From assembly GCA_023433265.1 (NCBI GenBank), contig JAEZDR010000020.1, positions 1 through 16,995 of the forward strand: 16,995 nucleotides of DNA, written 5' to 3'. This DNA comes from Bacteroidota bacterium. GTDB taxonomy: Bacteria > Bacteroidota > Bacteroidia > Chitinophagales > Chitinophagaceae. The number at the start of each line of letters is the position of its first letter. The first letter of the stretch is position 1. A model generated the notes under the pieces. It ran no database searches. It had not been told where the DNA came from and saw only the letters and a list, made by a program, of their open reading frames with translations. The translations under genes and the position numbers were made by a program. Shown here piece by piece: positions 7,219 to 15,616 of the stretch.

Positions 7219-7587
7219 CTAGTTGACTGTAATCGATCTTGTAAACTTAAGCTCACCACCCGGTATCGCAATGCTACTGTCTTTCAATAAGAGGTTTCCG
7301 TCGCTCCTTATTTCCAGGATAATCTTTGCATTCGCTGCCGCATTCGTAATCTTTCCTCCAAGGCTTGCCTGGAAGGGCTTGCTAACACTCTGCGTGCGTG
7401 TCCAATGGCTTCCGTTTACAAATGCTGAGTCCGCCATTCCATTGGCCTGGTTCCAATATACTGTAACCTGGCTCGCATTCACAGCTTCCACATGATAATA
7501 CACTGACGCCGTTCCCTTGGCAGCATCATTATCCTTACTGCAAGAAATACAGGCAAACAGGAATACTCCCAATATCATCTTCTTCAT
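7219..7587 (-). CDS. Small secreted lipoprotein, function unknown
   Basis: This 122-residue protein begins with a lipoprotein signal peptide: KK, a hydrophobic stretch and a lipobox ending at Cys16 (FACISC). The mature part is beta-rich, with segments such as ASVYYHVEAV, SQVTVYWN, AKIILEIRSDG and ELKFTRSITV. The pattern loosely recalls the single beta-domain of MmpS-like lipoproteins, but I cannot assign it firmly. The mature N-terminus (Ser-Lys-Asp-Asn-Asp after Cys) is polar/acidic, which in Bacteroidetes can favour surface display; this is inference. It starts 6 bp after the glyS stop and must be co-transcribed with it, ending at the shared bidirectional hairpin. The coupling to glyS is probably positional and not functional. 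Confidence 0.72.
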   Translation of the reverse strand: MKKMILGVFLFACISCSKDNDAAKGTASVYYHVEAVNASQVTVYWNQANGMADSAFVNGSHWTRTQSVSKPFQASLGGKITNAAANAKIILEIRSDGNLLLKDSSIAIPGGELKFTRSITVN

Positions 7588-7593
7588 ACGTTA

Positions 7594-9063
7594 CTATATC
7601 ACCTGGTTTAATACTGTGCTCTTTACCTGGCTAATAGGGATGCGCTCCTGCAACAGGGTGTCCCTGTAACGAATCGTTACCGTATTATCCTCTTTGGTTT
7701 GATGGTCTACGGTAACACAAAACGGTGTGCCGATTGCATCCATCCTGCGATAGCGTTTGCCTATCGTGTCTTTCTCTTCATAAAAACACTGGAAGGATGG
7801 TTTACAATCATTCATCAGGTCCTTAGCTATTTCCGGTAACCCATCTTTCTTTAGCAAGGGCAGGATAGCAAGTTTTACCGGTGCCAACTTTGCAGGTATT
7901 TTCAATACTACCCGGCTATCAGTGCTTCCATCCTCTTTAGTAACCGTTTCTTCTGCATATGCATGGCTAAGTATCAGCAGGAACATCCTGTCAAGACCGA
8001 TGGAGGTTTCAATCACATAAGGAATATAATTCCCTATCTGTTTGCCTGTTTCAGGATTGATGTCATTATCAAAATAATTCTGCTTCTTCTTACTGTATTG
8101 CTGGTGCTGCACAAGATCGAAGTCGGACCTTGAATGAATACCTTCCACTTCTTTAAATCCAATCGGGAACTCATATTCAATATCGCAAGCTTCTTTGGCA
8201 TAATGAGCCAGCTTGGTATGATCGTGATAGCGGTACTTATCCGCAGGCAATCCCAGGCTTAAGTGCCAGTTTAAACGCTCTTGTTTCCAGTACTGGTACC
8301 ATTCACTCTCCGTGCCTGGTTTTACAAAAAACTGCATCTCCATCTGTTCAAATTCACGCATGCGGAAAATGAACTGACGGGCTACAATTTCATTCCTAAA
8401 AGCTTTACCCACCTGTGCAATTCCAAACGGCACCTTCATGCGGGCCGTCTTTTGAACATTCAGGAAGTTTACAAATATGCCCTGTGCTGTTTCGGGACGC
8501 AGGTATATTGTATCCGACTCTTCGGCAACCGATCCAACCTGTGTGGAAAACATTAAATTAAACTGCCTGATTTCGGTCCAGTTGGAGGTGCCGCTTACCT
8601 GGCAAACAATTTTGTTATCGTCTATCAATTGTTTTAATCCAGTGTAGTCTTCATTTGCAATAAAATCCTCCATGCTTTGTAACAATGCAAACTCTTCTTC
8701 TTTTCTCCCTTCCAATGCTAGTTTCTCGGCATGAGCTTCAATCAGGTGGTCAACGCGGTAGCGTTTCTTACTGTCCTTATTGTCTATCATCGGGTCACTG
8801 AAGTTGTCTACGTGACCACTTGCCTTCCAGGTTGTCGGATGCATGAATATGGCAGCATCGACGCCCACAATATTTTCATTCATCTGCACCATGCTTCTCC
8901 ACCAGTAGTCGCGAATATTGCGCTTTAATTCAACCCCATAAGGACCGTAGTCGTAAACTGCGCTTAGGCCGTCATAGATCTCGCTGCTCGGAAAAACAAA
9001 GCCATACTCCTTCGCATGCGATATAATGGATTGAAACCTGTTGTTATCCTGGATACTGCTCAT
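7594..9063 (-). CDS. glyS: Glycyl-tRNA synthetase, single-chain class II type
   Basis: The 489-residue enzyme charges tRNA-Gly with glycine using ATP, in the cytoplasm. It is the eukaryote/archaea-like homodimeric form, not the alpha2-beta2 bacterial form. Class II motifs are visible: motif 1 around VELKRNIRDYWW (44-55), the substrate loop SGHVDNFSDP (82-91), RPETAQGIF (189-197), motif 2 FRNEI...RMREFEQME (222-242) and motif 3 SIGLDRMFL (354-362). The C-terminal anticodon-binding domain occupies about 393-485 (APVKLAILPL, DAIGTPFCVTVD). A TTG at 9072 would add three residues, but it lies inside the -7 promoter box, so ATG 9063 is taken. The mRNA is predicted to have almost no leader. The 6-bp gap to the lipoprotein implies a two-gene unit. 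Confidence 0.96.
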   Translation of the reverse strand: MSSIQDNNRFQSIISHAKEYGFVFPSSEIYDGLSAVYDYGPYGVELKRNIRDYWWRSMVQMNENIVGVDAAIFMHPTTWKASGHVDNFSDPMIDNKDSKKRYRVDHLIEAHAEKLALEGRKEEEFALLQSMEDFIANEDYTGLKQLIDDNKIVCQVSGTSNWTEIRQFNLMFSTQVGSVAEESDTIYLRPETAQGIFVNFLNVQKTARMKVPFGIAQVGKAFRNEIVARQFIFRMREFEQMEMQFFVKPGTESEWYQYWKQERLNWHLSLGLPADKYRYHDHTKLAHYAKEACDIEYEFPIGFKEVEGIHSRSDFDLVQHQQYSKKKQNYFDNDINPETGKQIGNYIPYVIETSIGLDRMFLLILSHAYAEETVTKEDGSTDSRVVLKIPAKLAPVKLAILPLLKKDGLPEIAKDLMNDCKPSFQCFYEEKDTIGKRYRRMDAIGTPFCVTVDHQTKEDNTVTIRYRDTLLQERIPISQVKSTVLNQVI

Positions 9064-9069
9064 AGGTCG

Positions 9070-9101
9070 CAAAGATAATGGATGTGGTTTCCGGTTTCAA
9101 A
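9070..9101 (-). promoter_or_regulatory. glyS promoter (-33 TTTG / -7 TATCTTTG)
   Basis: Read on the minus strand, TTTG (9101-9098), a 20-nt spacer and TATCTTTG (9077-9070) match the full Bacteroidetes promoter consensus TTTG-N19-21-TAnnTTTG. The -7 box ends six bases before ATG 9063, so the expected start site is about 9064-9066. This predicts a leaderless or nearly leaderless glyS transcript and decides the start codon. Confidence 0.75.
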
Positions 9102-9196
9102 GAGTAGATTGCGCGGATAAAACCAGGATTGTTCCATCAATTTATTTTAATTCTTGTAAAAATGTAACGTGAGCCACGGCTAGGAGTTATTCACTT

Positions 9197-9204
9197 TACC
9201 TTTG
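9197..9204 (+). promoter_or_regulatory. -7 promoter box of the TPR histidine kinase gene
   Basis: TACCTTTG is an exact TAnnTTTG match, 65 nt upstream of ATG 9270. It implies a start near 9209 and a leader of about 60 nt. No good TTTG is seen 19-21 nt upstream. It sits in the 206-bp region that also carries the divergent glyS promoter. Confidence 0.42.
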
Positions 9205-9269
9205 AAATTTGTAATTTTATTTATCGTAATACACCGAAACACAAGCCGAACCCCTTTGATCAATTGGTA

Positions 9270-11318
9270 ATGAGAATTACTTGCCTGCTGATATTCATCT
9301 ACTTACTTTACGGCTGTGGAAAGTCCAGACAGGGTAATGCCCGTGACCTGGATTATGTTGAAAGCCTCATCTACCAGGTGGACGTGGAAGACGATGCCAT
9401 AAAGCCTATAGAGCAAATTGCCTTAGTGGATTCTGCAACAAAAGGCAAAGACCTTTCATTAGCAGCCAGGCTGAGGGTAATGGACTTCAAAGCACAGGTT
9501 TACAATAACGATCTTCATGACACCACTGCCTCCGGTCGTTTGGTTGATAGTATCCTGAAATTGATAGAGGCCAGTGACATTTCTTCCAATAAAAGAGCCT
9601 ATGCCAAGGCTAACTACTTCAAGGGCGATATTTACTTTTACAAACAGCAATACAACGATGCATATGCCTACTATTTCAAAGCCAAACAAATAGGGGCTGA
9701 CGCACTCGACTCTTGTACAGCAAGCGAGTATTCGTTCAGGCTAGCCTTAGTACTATATCGGCAGGAAAGATATTTAGACGCAGCCCGCTCTTTCATCCAG
9801 TCATTTTATGAAGGGGGCAACTGCACCCTTCTCTTCAACAACTACTTCCAGATGCAGCAGGTGTTGAACAATACCGGATTGAGTTACTACAAAGCTGGCC
9901 TGGTTGATAGTGCATTCAATTATTATAACAAGGCTCTGCAATTCATTACTATCAATAGCGCCAGGTTCCCCGAGCGGCAGTTACACAATCAAATGGCCAA
10001 AGCCGTTGTCATGGGTAACCTTGCAGATATTTACCTGCAACGGGAAAACTATTCTATGGCCAAACGGCTACTGGAACAAAGTATCCAAATCAACTCAATA
10101 AAAGGAGCGGATATAAGGGATGCTCAGTTTAGCATGATCAAACTAGCCGAACTTTACAAGCGCCAATTGCAATACGACAGTATGTACCAAACGCTCGCAA
10201 TAATGGCTCAGAGCCTGGATACTGTTCATAACCCCCGGGCGACAATGACATGGAACCGAATGATGTGGGACTATTACAGACATGTAAACAACCCGGGCAA
10301 ATCCTTTCAACATCTTCAGAAATACACGCTTTTAAGAGAAGAATTAGACCGGCAAAACAACGAATTGAAAGCAATAAACCTTGGGCAACAAATCAAAATG
10401 TTGGAAGATGAGTACCAAATTGAGCGGCTGAAAAAGGATAACGAACTCAAAAACGTTTACCTGCTCATCTTCGTGCTATCGTCAGCACTAGCGGCAACCA
10501 TTATTTACCTGGTTTACAAAAACCTGAGCAGGACAAGAAAGAACATGACACAGCTACAACAGCTGCATGACCACGTAAATGAACAAAAGCAAAAACTTGA
10601 AGCTGCATTACTTGAGTTGGATAAAAAGAATCAGCAACAAAAACGAATTATGGGGGTTGTGGCACATGACCTGCGAAACCCCGTCGCTTCCATATTCATG
10701 CTGAGCGACATGATTTTGGATGACCGGGAAGATGCCAACGGGCGAAAGGAGTTGGTGACCCTGGTAAAATCCTCTTGTCAGCATTCCTTAAACCTCATTG
10801 AAGAAATACTGGAAGCAACTAAGCTTGATAACCTGAAAGAACTCGAAAAATTTCCCACCAGTGTAAATACCCTCGTGTCCAATACTGTGGAGATGATGCG
10901 GATGAAAGCGGCCGGTAAAAACCAAAGCATATCACTACACCTGCCGCACACCGATATAGTAACCAGGCTAAATGCAGAAAACATAGAAAGGGTACTTGCA
11001 AACCTCGTGAACAATGCAATAAAATTTAGCGATGAAGGCGCAGAAATAGATGTCAAACTGGCAAAGACAGATTCGGGCGCTTTGGTAACGGTCAGGGATC
11101 ATGGCGTAGGAATACCGGAACATTTACAAAACAAGGTCTTCGATATGTTTACTGAAGCCCGGCGCCAGGGAACCGCCGGGGAAGCTACATACGGCTTGGG
11201 CTTATCCATTTGTAGGCAAATTGTCGCCGCGCATGATGGCGAAATATGGCTGGAAAGCGAAACAGGCAACGGAAGCACATTCTATGTGCAGCTCCCAATA
11301 ATGGAAGAAGCACATTAA
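9270..11318 (+). CDS. TPR-containing lipoprotein-type sensor histidine kinase
   Basis: The product is 682 residues from ATG 9270 (a TTG two codons earlier is rejected). It begins with a lipoprotein-like signal (LLIFIYLLYGC, Cys16). Residues about 25-370 are helical with TPR-like repeats, for example ANYFKGDIYFYKQQYNDAYAYY (given in part: 115-134) and NNTGLSYYKAGLVDSAFNYY (200-219). A membrane helix lies near 396-416, then a coiled coil (420-458). The HisKA domain has phospho-acceptor His466 in VVAHDLRNPV. The HATPase_c domain shows an N box (LVNNAIKF, 579-586), a G1 box (DHGVGIP, 610-616) and a G2 box (GLGLSI, 642-647). It should sense a periplasmic signal through the TPR region and phosphorylate a response regulator, but none is encoded beside it, so it is an orphan kinase here. 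Confidence 0.9.
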   Translation: MRITCLLIFIYLLYGCGKSRQGNARDLDYVESLIYQVDVEDDAIKPIEQIALVDSATKGKDLSLAARLRVMDFKAQVYNNDLHDTTASGRLVDSILKLIEASDISSNKRAYAKANYFKGDIYFYKQQYNDAYAYYFKAKQIGADALDSCTASEYSFRLALVLYRQERYLDAARSFIQSFYEGGNCTLLFNNYFQMQQVLNNTGLSYYKAGLVDSAFNYYNKALQFITINSARFPERQLHNQMAKAVVMGNLADIYLQRENYSMAKRLLEQSIQINSIKGADIRDAQFSMIKLAELYKRQLQYDSMYQTLAIMAQSLDTVHNPRATMTWNRMMWDYYRHVNNPGKSFQHLQKYTLLREELDRQNNELKAINLGQQIKMLEDEYQIERLKKDNELKNVYLLIFVLSSALAATIIYLVYKNLSRTRKNMTQLQQLHDHVNEQKQKLEAALLELDKKNQQQKRIMGVVAHDLRNPVASIFMLSDMILDDREDANGRKELVTLVKSSCQHSLNLIEEILEATKLDNLKELEKFPTSVNTLVSNTVEMMRMKAAGKNQSISLHLPHTDIVTRLNAENIERVLANLVNNAIKFSDEGAEIDVKLAKTDSGALVTVRDHGVGIPEHLQNKVFDMFTEARRQGTAGEATYGLGLSICRQIVAAHDGEIWLESETGNGSTFYVQLPIMEEAH

Positions 11319-11426
11319 TTATTACTGATCCCTCCCTGATTCATTACCGCCTCCAACTGGCACTGACGAATGGAGCCGTAACACTATCCGCAAGCTTATT
11401 AAACAACACCCGCTAGCGTTTATAGC

Positions 11427-12410
11427 TTAACCTTCTTTCTTCTCATCTTCTCCAATATGCACATGTTCAACTACCTTCTTAGTTGTCTCCTGGCTTTGTA
11501 GCGACGATTTACTCTCCTTTTCGTAATGCTCTACAAAAACGGCATACTGGTTAGGATATATTCTGCAACCCTTACATTGTGCATATACCCGCGTGAAGAC
11601 AGCTCCAAAATATAGTATGATGGCTGAATAATACACCCAGGACAAAATAAGGATGATTGACCCCGCTGCGCCGTAACTGCTCGAAATATCGCTTTTTGCC
11701 AGGTAAAAAGCGATGGCAACTTTCCCAATCAGGAATAAAAAGGCTGTAAACAAAGCGCCTGCATACACATCCCTCCATCTTATCCTCGCGTCAGGAAGTA
11801 CTTTGAAAATAATAGCAAAGAGCGTAGTAATGATAGCCAGGGTCACAACCAGGTTAATCCCGTACACAAGGTAAACGGTGTAATCGGCCAGCAGCTCTTT
11901 CAGCTTATTGCCCATGGCTTCAATAATAGCATTAATCACAAGCGATACAAGCAGGATAAAACCCAGGCTTACAATCATCGAAAAACTCAATAGACGGTTG
12001 ATAACTAACTTAAGTAATCCTGCGGTTGGTTTAGCCTTTAGATGCCATATATCGTTGATAGAGTCCTGTATTTCTGTAAAAACACCCGTAGCAACTATAA
12101 CAAGGGTTGCCACACTTATTATAGTAGCAATAGTTGAATCCCCTGATACTGCAGCATTTTTTATCAGGTCTTGTATCTGTGTTGCACCCGCAGGACCCAC
12201 CAGTCCTGATATTTGATGATAGATGGATCCCTCAATCGCATCACGTCCGTAAAAAAACTGCAGTATGGTGATAATCACTATCAGCATAGGTGCTATTGAG
12301 AATACGGTATAATAGGCAAGGGCTGCACTCTTTTTAAGAATGGCTTTCTCTCCAAACTCCGATCCGCTCTGTTTGAGCATCGCCCAGTAATCTTTAAGCT
12401 TAATTTTCAT
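11427..12410 (-). CDS. YihY/virulence factor BrkB family membrane protein
   Basis: This 327-residue protein has six predicted membrane helices (about 31-53, 92-112, 137-160, 178-205, 214-236 and 248-275). Family features are LAYYTVFSIAPML near 31-43, LPDARIRWRDVYAGAL near 205-220, and SYGAAGSIILILSWVYYSA near 245-263. The family is widespread and was once misnamed ribonuclease BN; its molecular function is unsettled, with transport or envelope roles proposed. The cytoplasmic C-terminal tail (276-327) contains cysteines in QCKGC and a charged Lys/Glu-rich end. The gene converges on the histidine kinase (108-bp gap, no clear hairpin) and has a terminator-bearing gap upstream, so it probably forms its own unit. 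Confidence 0.9.
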   Translation of the reverse strand: MKIKLKDYWAMLKQSGSEFGEKAILKKSAALAYYTVFSIAPMLIVIITILQFFYGRDAIEGSIYHQISGLVGPAGATQIQDLIKNAAVSGDSTIATIISVATLVIVATGVFTEIQDSINDIWHLKAKPTAGLLKLVINRLLSFSMIVSLGFILLVSLVINAIIEAMGNKLKELLADYTVYLVYGINLVVTLAIITTLFAIIFKVLPDARIRWRDVYAGALFTAFLFLIGKVAIAFYLAKSDISSSYGAAGSIILILSWVYYSAIILYFGAVFTRVYAQCKGCRIYPNQYAVFVEHYEKESKSSLQSQETTKKVVEHVHIGEDEKKEG

Positions 12411-12524
12411 ACGCGGGTTACTCCACTAATGTTATGCCGAAACAGGTGTCAAATCATCCTCAATAAGCTCAAACTCAGTCTGTTTATCAACGCTTCTATC
12501 CTCGGGCAACCCGGTCATTTGCAC

Positions 12525-12549
12525 AAAAAAAAGCAGCCTTTGCGGCTGC
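12525..12549 (-). terminator. Rho-independent terminator of the TPR gene unit
   Basis: On the minus strand a 6-bp GC-rich stem (GCAGCC/GGCTGC, loop GCAAA) is followed directly by eight T residues (12532-12525). It begins 23 bp after the TPR gene stop codon and fits termination of the upstream small-TM/PstS-like/TPR unit before the YihY gene. Confidence 0.85.
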
Positions 12550-12572
12550 TTCTGCTTTTATATTTCACTTAT

Positions 12573-14267
12573 TTACTTTTTAGGGGCCTGCTTTTTTGGC
12601 TTAGCCGGAGTAGCAGGTTTTTTAGGAGCGGTCGGCCTTTTCGGAGGATTCAATGCCTTATCCAGTTGATCAATGTAACGGGCAATGTCCTTATTATCCG
12701 GATCAAGCGCCTGTGCTTTCTTAAACTCCTCAAGTGCAGCCTTATAATCCTTGGAGGTATTTACATAATGGCTTGCCAACAAGCTATGATGATAAATGAT
12801 GTTCGCCTTGTATTTTGATGTATCAGTATACATAAACGTCAGGTAACTTTTAATAGGGGCCACAGCTGCTACACCAGTAGAATCCTTAGCCTGCGCTACT
12901 TTTACTGCGCCCAGGTAACCATGAAGCTGATCAGGATTTTTTTGACGATAAAGCGCATACATGCTATCTGCGAGTACATAATCTTTAGCTGCCAGTGCCG
13001 CCTCTCCCATATTGTAAACATCAAAGTTGGATGGGGAAGGATTCAGCGACCAGCTTGTCTTTAACCACTTCAACCTGTCGGTGTGGCGATTAGCCGAACG
13101 GTATATATAAGCTATTGTATCCGCATACTGAATTTTATTGCGCTTGATTGTATCCATCTCGTACACTTTTTCAAGCAGGCCAACAGCCTGATCCTCGCTT
13201 CCCGGAAAACGCTTTAGTACAGAGGCGCCAACCACATAGTGCTCAGGTAGTATTTTATCTTCAGGTGTAGATGCAAAGTATTTTTCAATAGCTTGTTTAG
13301 CCTTCATTGTATCACCAATCCTGTCATAATTATACGCGTATAACAACTGAGTCTTCGTAAAATCCTTGCAACTGCCATTCGCCATTTCATCAGCTTTGGC
13401 TATCGACTCCTGGTATTTACCTGCACGGAACAGGTAGTCAGCATAGAAGAAGTCTATCTCGCATGTTTTATCATCCTTTACAATGTTCATGTACTTGTCC
13501 AAGTATTCCTTAGCAGCATTTACATCGCGATTGGAATAAAACGAAAACCAGGTAAGGTAAACCGGGGCAAAATTAGGATCTGCACCTACAGCCTTACCAT
13601 ACCACTCGTTCATCAATTCGGTATTTTGCTGGCTTTCATATATACGGCCAATGCGGTACATGGAACGGGCATCATTTGGCTTGCGGCGTATGGCTTCATT
13701 GAAAGCTTCTACCGCATTTCCACCGTGTTCGCTACCCATTTTAAGATAATTAATACCGATGTAATAAGGGATGTCAGCATTTAACTTATCTATTTCTGAT
13801 GCAGCACGTAGCTTTTCAATACCGTACCTCGTATCGCCTACCTTACTGCTACCATCGGCGTTTGCACGGCCGATAGCTAACAGCACATTAGGATCATCAC
13901 CCTTTTTCGTTCTGGATTGGGTTATAGCTTGTTCAAAGCGTTGCTTAGCCGTATTAATATCTCCGCCACTCAACAGTTCTACATGCCCCATTCCTACCAG
14001 GATATACGGATCATTAACACCGTTCTGCAAAGCATTCTGGTAAAGTGTCTTCGCCTGTCCTATTTCTTTCTCTGCCAGCAACGCCTGTCCAAGCCAGTAA
14101 ATGGCTTGTGCGTCTTTCGGGTTTTTTTTCACCAACTGCTGTAAGGTTTCCTTAGCCCTTGCACTGCGCTCATAATAAAGGAAATTCTTCCCTTCCTCTA
14201 TCGATTGCGCAAGCAGTGAAGTGGCCACCATCAAAATCGTCAAAAAGGTCAGCACTGTTTTCTTCAT
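12573..14267 (-). CDS. Secreted tetratricopeptide repeat protein
   Basis: The 564-residue protein has a Sec signal peptide (MKKTVLTFLTILMVATSLLAQ) and TPR motifs through most of its length. Examples are AQAIYWLGQALLAEKEIGQA near 53-72, NDPYILVGMGHVELLSGGD, ARSMYRIGRIYESQQNTEL and YKAALEEFKKAQALDPDNKD near the C-terminus. The last 27 residues are a basic Pro/Lys/Ala tail, probably disordered and possibly for envelope attachment. No catalytic domain is seen; TPR arrays bind partner proteins. It starts 27 bp after the PstS-like gene, which suggests co-transcription, and a hairpin terminator follows. From recollection, Bacteroidetes often pair a PstS-like lipoprotein and a TPR protein beside TonB/ExbB/ExbD genes; that larger cluster is not in this window, so a link to energy-coupled transport is inference. 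Confidence 0.85.
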   Translation of the reverse strand: MKKTVLTFLTILMVATSLLAQSIEEGKNFLYYERSARAKETLQQLVKKNPKDAQAIYWLGQALLAEKEIGQAKTLYQNALQNGVNDPYILVGMGHVELLSGGDINTAKQRFEQAITQSRTKKGDDPNVLLAIGRANADGSSKVGDTRYGIEKLRAASEIDKLNADIPYYIGINYLKMGSEHGGNAVEAFNEAIRRKPNDARSMYRIGRIYESQQNTELMNEWYGKAVGADPNFAPVYLTWFSFYSNRDVNAAKEYLDKYMNIVKDDKTCEIDFFYADYLFRAGKYQESIAKADEMANGSCKDFTKTQLLYAYNYDRIGDTMKAKQAIEKYFASTPEDKILPEHYVVGASVLKRFPGSEDQAVGLLEKVYEMDTIKRNKIQYADTIAYIYRSANRHTDRLKWLKTSWSLNPSPSNFDVYNMGEAALAAKDYVLADSMYALYRQKNPDQLHGYLGAVKVAQAKDSTGVAAVAPIKSYLTFMYTDTSKYKANIIYHHSLLASHYVNTSKDYKAALEEFKKAQALDPDNKDIARYIDQLDKALNPPKRPTAPKKPATPAKPKKQAPKK

Positions 14268-14294
14268 GTGTTTACTTTCAATTTTAATTATACA

Positions 14295-15209
14295 CTATTC
14301 TTTTATCAACCCAGACCTTTGCTGGAAATTCATTTTTGCCGGGGCAAGATAAGCTCTTCTAAAAATTAACTGCCCCCGCTCGAAAGTCATAAAATTCATC
14401 AGGCCTGTCCCCAGCCCGTCCCTGTTTTCTTTCAAAATATAGTACAAAGGTCTCCTGAAGGGATACTGCCCGTACTGTATAGTCGCTTGCGATGGCTTGG
14501 CGTACACACCCGTGTCCTTGCATAGCCAGCATTCCAGGAGGGCAAATTTAATCTTGTCCAGGTAAGCCTGCTGCTCTGGGTCCTGTTGGTTACCTACCCA
14601 ACTGCTGCCCACGAAACCAATCGCGTCCGGTCTGCTTGAAACCAAGTCCACTACTTCTTTGCTTCCATTTACCGCCTTCACATTCTTACCAAAAGGCTTC
14701 CCCTTTAGTACACTATCCATCAAATAACGCACAGTACTCGTGGCATTGGTGCCATCCAAAACCACCGTCTTATTCTGATAAGAAGTGCCCGTCAACAGCC
14801 TGGCAACATCTTGTTTTGTAAACACAGTATCCTTTGAATCTGCATGTACAATCATCGATACGGCGTCGTAAGCCAGTATGCCAAACGTGGGCTGGTACTT
14901 TAATTTGCTTTTAAAGAACTTAATCTCCTCGCTATCCAGGCCCCTCGCTACAATGATCATTCTTGTACTGTCTGCCTGCAAATCCTTAAAACACTCAACT
15001 TCCGGTTTGTAACTGGCTACAATCTTTGCCCCTGGAAACGAAGATTCAAATATTTTGATTTGTTCTGAGATAACAGGTTTAAACGTTTCATCTACACTAA
15101 TGTTAATTGTTCCCTTTGTTGGGGTGTCCCGGTTATCAGGCTTTTGTTCGCCTTCACTGCATGAAAACAACAAGGTTACCAGCCACCCGAGCAACAGTAG
15201 CTTTTTCAT
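14295..15209 (-). CDS. PstS-like substrate-binding lipoprotein
   Basis: This 304-residue protein has a lipoprotein signal peptide with lipobox ending at Cys17 (TLLFSC). It then has a PstS-type periplasmic binding fold: GTINISVDETFKPVI (33-47), a mobile hinge region around ILAYDAVSMIVHADS (111-125), KTVVLDGTNATSTVRYLMD (147-165), AIGFVGSSW (196-204) and YPFRRPLYYIL (249-259). PstS proteins bind phosphate or related oxyanions. However, no pstC, pstA, pstB or phoU gene lies nearby, and the partners here are a small membrane protein (1 bp upstream) and a TPR protein (27 bp downstream). A role other than classical high-affinity phosphate import is therefore plausible. The start codon at 15209 is fixed by the signal peptide. 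Confidence 0.85.
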   Translation of the reverse strand: MKKLLLLGWLVTLLFSCSEGEQKPDNRDTPTKGTINISVDETFKPVISEQIKIFESSFPGAKIVASYKPEVECFKDLQADSTRMIIVARGLDSEEIKFFKSKLKYQPTFGILAYDAVSMIVHADSKDTVFTKQDVARLLTGTSYQNKTVVLDGTNATSTVRYLMDSVLKGKPFGKNVKAVNGSKEVVDLVSSRPDAIGFVGSSWVGNQQDPEQQAYLDKIKFALLECWLCKDTGVYAKPSQATIQYGQYPFRRPLYYILKENRDGLGTGLMNFMTFERGQLIFRRAYLAPAKMNFQQRSGLIKE

Positions 15210-15210
15210 T

Positions 15211-15444
15211 TTAATATTTCTGCTTTATTCCCCTGTATAACCTGAAACCTCCGTATAGCAGGCAAAGGCCACCAAATAAATATCTCATCAGTTCATCCAT
15301 ATCCTGCACCTGTGGTATCTGCCATTTAACGCCAAAAAACATCAGCGCGGCCATGGTCAGAATAAGAACGCCCATACCCAGGTCATAGATGGTGCGCATC
15401 AAGTTATAACTCTTTCTCTGCTTACTTCGTTCAGTATTATCCAT
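15211..15444 (-). CDS. Small two-helix inner-membrane protein, function unknown
   Basis: A 77-residue protein with a basic N-terminus (SKQRKSYN) and two predicted membrane helices (about 20-41, YDLGMGVLILTMAALMFFGV, and 54-71, YLFGGLCLLYGGFRLYRG), joined by a short polar loop. By the positive-inside rule both ends are probably cytoplasmic. I do not recognise a named family. It is kept as a real gene because its stop codon and the PstS-like start codon are separated by a single base, the codon use looks normal, and it begins the three-gene minus-strand unit. It may serve as a membrane partner of the PstS-like and TPR proteins, which is inference from position only. Confidence 0.75.
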   Translation of the reverse strand: MDNTERSKQRKSYNLMRTIYDLGMGVLILTMAALMFFGVKWQIPQVQDMDELMRYLFGGLCLLYGGFRLYRGIKQKY

Positions 15445-15603
15445 TTAACAAACTGTTGTAAGAATCTGTAACGCGGCAAGTTATGTAAAATTCAAACCGC
15501 CCCAACCCCTGTTTGCCGCTAGTGCAGCAATATTTTTACCACTTTTTACATCAGGCTATATTCGTCAGTATTCCGTAGAGGTGCCACCTGGGGACCCGTC
15601 TGC

Positions 15604-15611
15604 TATCTTTG
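15604..15611 (+). promoter_or_regulatory. -7 promoter box of the LMW-PTP gene
   Basis: TATCTTTG is an exact TAnnTTTG match and is identical to the glyS -7 box. It ends 5 nt before ATG 15617, so transcription should begin at or within a base or two of the start codon. The -33 position has no good TTTG. The box supports ATG 15617 over the upstream GTG at 15581, which would lie upstream of the transcript. Confidence 0.58.
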
Positions 15612-15616
15612 CCAAC

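Noticed and set aside
9064..9072. TTG start that would add three residues to GlyS
   Set aside because: Its TTG overlaps the -7 promoter box, so it would not be in the transcript; ATG 9063 follows immediately.
11319..11426. Possible terminator between the kinase and YihY genes (palindrome CGCTAGCG at 11411-11418; CCTCCA/TGGAG pair)
   Set aside because: The palindrome has no loop and no T tract at the right distance, and the other pair is only five bases long; neither is a credible terminator.
14295..15209. Calling the PstS-like gene a classical phosphate-import pstS
   Set aside because: No transporter or regulator genes of the Pst system are adjacent; the fold call is kept but not the specific function.
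15581..15616. GTG start extending the phosphatase by 12 residues
   Set aside because: The P-loop would then sit at residue 19 instead of 7, which is unusual for the family, and the exact -7 box at 15604-15611 lies within the extension.
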